Shown: positions 4,328 through 6,085 of the stretch, in pieces
How the letters are laid out: every line of letters begins with the position of its first letter
How positions within the stretch are numbered: the first letter of the stretch is position 1
Origin: Mariprofundaceae bacterium
GTDB taxonomy: Bacteria > Pseudomonadota > Zetaproteobacteria > Mariprofundales > Mariprofundaceae
Length of the DNA: 6,085 nt
Assembly (NCBI GenBank): GCA_027035825.1
Contig: JALVTX010000216.1
Coordinates: 1-6,085, forward strand
Reading direction: 5' to 3'
Made by a program: the position numbers and the translations under genes
The notes under the pieces: generated by a model
Told to the model about the DNA's origin: nothing
What the model saw: the letters and a program-made list of their open reading frames with translations, nothing else
The model's database searches: none

Positions 4328-6085
4328 AGTCGCGCTTTCGAAACACCACGCACGCCAACGGCGGCAGCGTAATGGCCAGCGAGTGCGGCTGGCCCATCCA
4401 GGGCTGATCCTCAGCGGTGACGCCGCCGCCATTGCCCAGGTTCGAGCCGCCATAGACCTCGGCGTCGGTGTTCAGAATCTCCTCGTGGAAGCCGCCCTCG
4501 GGCACGCCAATGCGGAAGCCGTGCCGCGGCACGGGCGTGAAGTTCACGGCCACGATGACCGCCCGCCCCGCCCTATCCCGCCGCAGGTAGCTCAACGTGG
4601 ATTGGGCGGCGTCGCCGCAATCCAGCCACTGGAAGCCATGCGGCTCGAAATCCACCTCGTGCAGGGCCGGAATCTCGCGCACCAGCCGGTTCAAATCGCG
4701 CACCAAGAGTTGCAGGCCGCGATGCGGCATGTGGTCGGCCTGATGCCAGTCCAGGCTCTGCTCGTGGTTCCATTCGCTCCACTGGCCGAACTCCAGCCCC
4801 ATGAACAGCAGCTTCTTGCCGGGGTGCGTGTACATGTAGCCATAGAGCGCGCGCAGGTTGGCGAACTTCTGCCAGTCGTCGCCCGGCATCTTGGCCGGCA
4901 TCGAACCCTTGCCGTGCACGACCTCGTCGTGCGACAGCGGCAAGATGAAGTTCTCGGTATAGGCATAGATCTGCGAAAACGTGATCTCGCCGTGGTGGTG
5001 GCGGCGATGAATCGGGTCGCGACTCATGTAGCGCAAGGTGTCGTTCATCCAGCCCATGTTCCACTTCATCGTGAAGCCCAGGCCGCCCAGATACGTGGGA
5101 CGCGACACCATCGGGAACGAGGTGGATTCCTCGGCCATCGTCACCGCGCCGGGAAATCGCGCATGCACCAGTTCGTTGAACTCGCGCAGGAAGGCGATGG
5201 CCTCCAGGTTCTCGCGGCCGCCGAACTTGTTCGGCACCCACTCGCCCTCCTTGCGCGAATAGTCCAGATACAGCATCGAGGCCACGGCATCCACGCGCAG
5301 GCCGTCAATGTGGTATTGATCGAGCCAGAACAGCGCCGAGGCAATCAGGAAATTGCGCACCTCGTTGCGGCCGTAGTTGAAGATCAGCGTGCCCCAGTCC
5401 TTGTGCTCGCCGAGCCTCGGGTCCTCGTGCTCGTAGAGCGCCGTGCCGTCGAAGCGGGCCAGGCCATGCGAATCGCGCGGAAAATGCGCCGGCACCCAGT
5501 CGAGGAACACGCCGATGCCATGCTGGTGGCAATAGTCCACGAAATAGCGGAAGTCGTCCGGCTCGCCGAAGCGGCTGGTGGGCGCGAAATAGCCCACCGT
5601 CTGGTAGCCCCAGGAACCGTCGAATGGGTGCTCGGTGATGGGCAGAAGCTCCACGTGCGTGTAGCCCATCCACCGGCAATACTCGACCAGCTGATGCGCC
5701 ATCTCGCGGTAGGACAGCCACTGGCCGTCCGCGCCCCGCCGCCACGAGCCGGGATGCACCTCGTAGATGGTGATGGGCGCATCCAGCGGCGGCCCGCCGG
5801 CGCGCCGGGCGTCCATCCATTCCCCGTCATGCCACTGGTACTCGCGCGGGTCGTGCACCACGCAGGCCGTGGCCGGGCGCACCTCCATCTGCTGCGCATA
5901 GGGATCGACCTTGAGCAGGATTTCGCCGGTCTTCGCCCGGATTTCGTACTTGTAGAGTTCGCCGGCGCCCAGCCCGGGAATGAACAGCTCCCAGACGCCC
6001 GAGCCGCCGCGCACCCGCATCTGGTGCTCGCGGCCGTCCCAGTGATTGAAGTTGCCCACCACCGAGACGCGCTCGGCGTTCGGCG
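4326..6085 (-). CDS. glgB: 1,4-alpha-glucan branching enzyme GlgB (partial, N-terminus beyond the window)
   Basis: GlgB is a GH13 enzyme that cuts alpha-1,4-glucan chains and rejoins them by alpha-1,6 bonds, creating glycogen branches in the cytoplasm. About 586 codons are visible. Counted from the first whole codon at 6083, they run from the end of the CBM48 domain (RVSVVGNFNHWDG) through the (beta/alpha)8 barrel to the C-terminal beta domain. Catalytic residues by family alignment are the nucleophile D265 (DGLRVDAVAS), the acid/base E318 (TMAEESTSFP) and the transition-state Asp D386 (LSHDEVVHGKGSM). Their spacings of 53 and 68 residues equal those of E. coli GlgB (405, 458, 526). The extra N-terminal module and start codon lie to the right of the window. 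No internal stop or frameshift is seen. It converges with coq7, and a tiny membrane ORF follows directly. Confidence 0.97.
   Translation of the reverse strand, partial: PNAERVSVVGNFNHWDGREHQMRVRGGSGVWELFIPGLGAGELYKYEIRAKTGEILLKVDPYAQQMEVRPATACVVHDPREYQWHDGEWMDARRAGGPPLDAPITIYEVHPGSWRRGADGQWLSYREMAHQLVEYCRWMGYTHVELLPITEHPFDGSWGYQTVGYFAPTSRFGEPDDFRYFVDYCHQHGIGVFLDWVPAHFPRDSHGLARFDGTALYEHEDPRLGEHKDWGTLIFNYGRNEVRNFLIASALFWLDQYHIDGLRVDAVASMLYLDYSRKEGEWVPNKFGGRENLEAIAFLREFNELVHARFPGAVTMAEESTSFPMVSRPTYLGGLGFTMKWNMGWMNDTLRYMSRDPIHRRHHHGEITFSQIYAYTENFILPLSHDEVVHGKGSMPAKMPGDDWQKFANLRALYGYMYTHPGKKLLFMGLEFGQWSEWNHEQSLDWHQADHMPHRGLQLLVRDLNRLVREIPALHEVDFEPHGFQWLDCGDAAQSTLSYLRRDRAGRAVIVAVNFTPVPRHGFRIGVPEGGFHEEILNTDAEVYGGSNLGNGGGVTAEDQPWMGQPHSLAITLPPLACVVFRKRD

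Overview
The window is GC-rich, gene-dense chromosomal DNA. The squalene genes hpnC-hpnD-hpnE, a bacterial-type Coq7 ubiquinone hydroxylase and a glycogen branching enzyme together suggest a betaproteobacterium (Burkholderiales/Rhodocyclales-like). This placement is by protein style only; no rRNA or other phylogenetic marker is present.

Layout, left to right. Positions 1-59 (minus strand) hold the first 19 codons of a divergently transcribed FAD/NAD(P)-binding oxidoreductase, with a strong ribosome binding site. Positions 139-3213 (plus) are a tightly packed operon: hpnC and hpnD overlap by ATGA, and hpnE starts with GTG four bases after the hpnD stop. Established pathway knowledge says HpnD makes presqualene diphosphate from farnesyl diphosphate, HpnC converts it to hydroxysqualene and HpnE reduces that to squalene, the hopanoid precursor. 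No squalene-hopene cyclase lies in the window.

Positions 3214-3519 are a 306-base gap unlike its surroundings. It has an AT-rich core, one perfect DnaA box (TTATCCACA), three near-matches and several short inverted repeats, so it could be a replication-origin-like or DnaA-responsive element. A coq7 gene follows (3520-4173, plus), with a -10-like GATAAT so close to the ATG that the transcript may be leaderless.

Positions 4326-6085 (minus) are glgB, convergent with coq7 and cut by the right edge, so its N-terminal domain is missing. Between the two lies an overlooked candidate gene of 37 codons (4203-4316, minus). It starts 9 bases after the glgB stop, in the same frame, with GAGG at ideal spacing, encodes a single hydrophobic membrane segment, and stops directly against a perfect 7-bp GC hairpin. 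This small ORF and the DnaA-box gap are the two least ordinary parts of the window; the rest is core metabolism.
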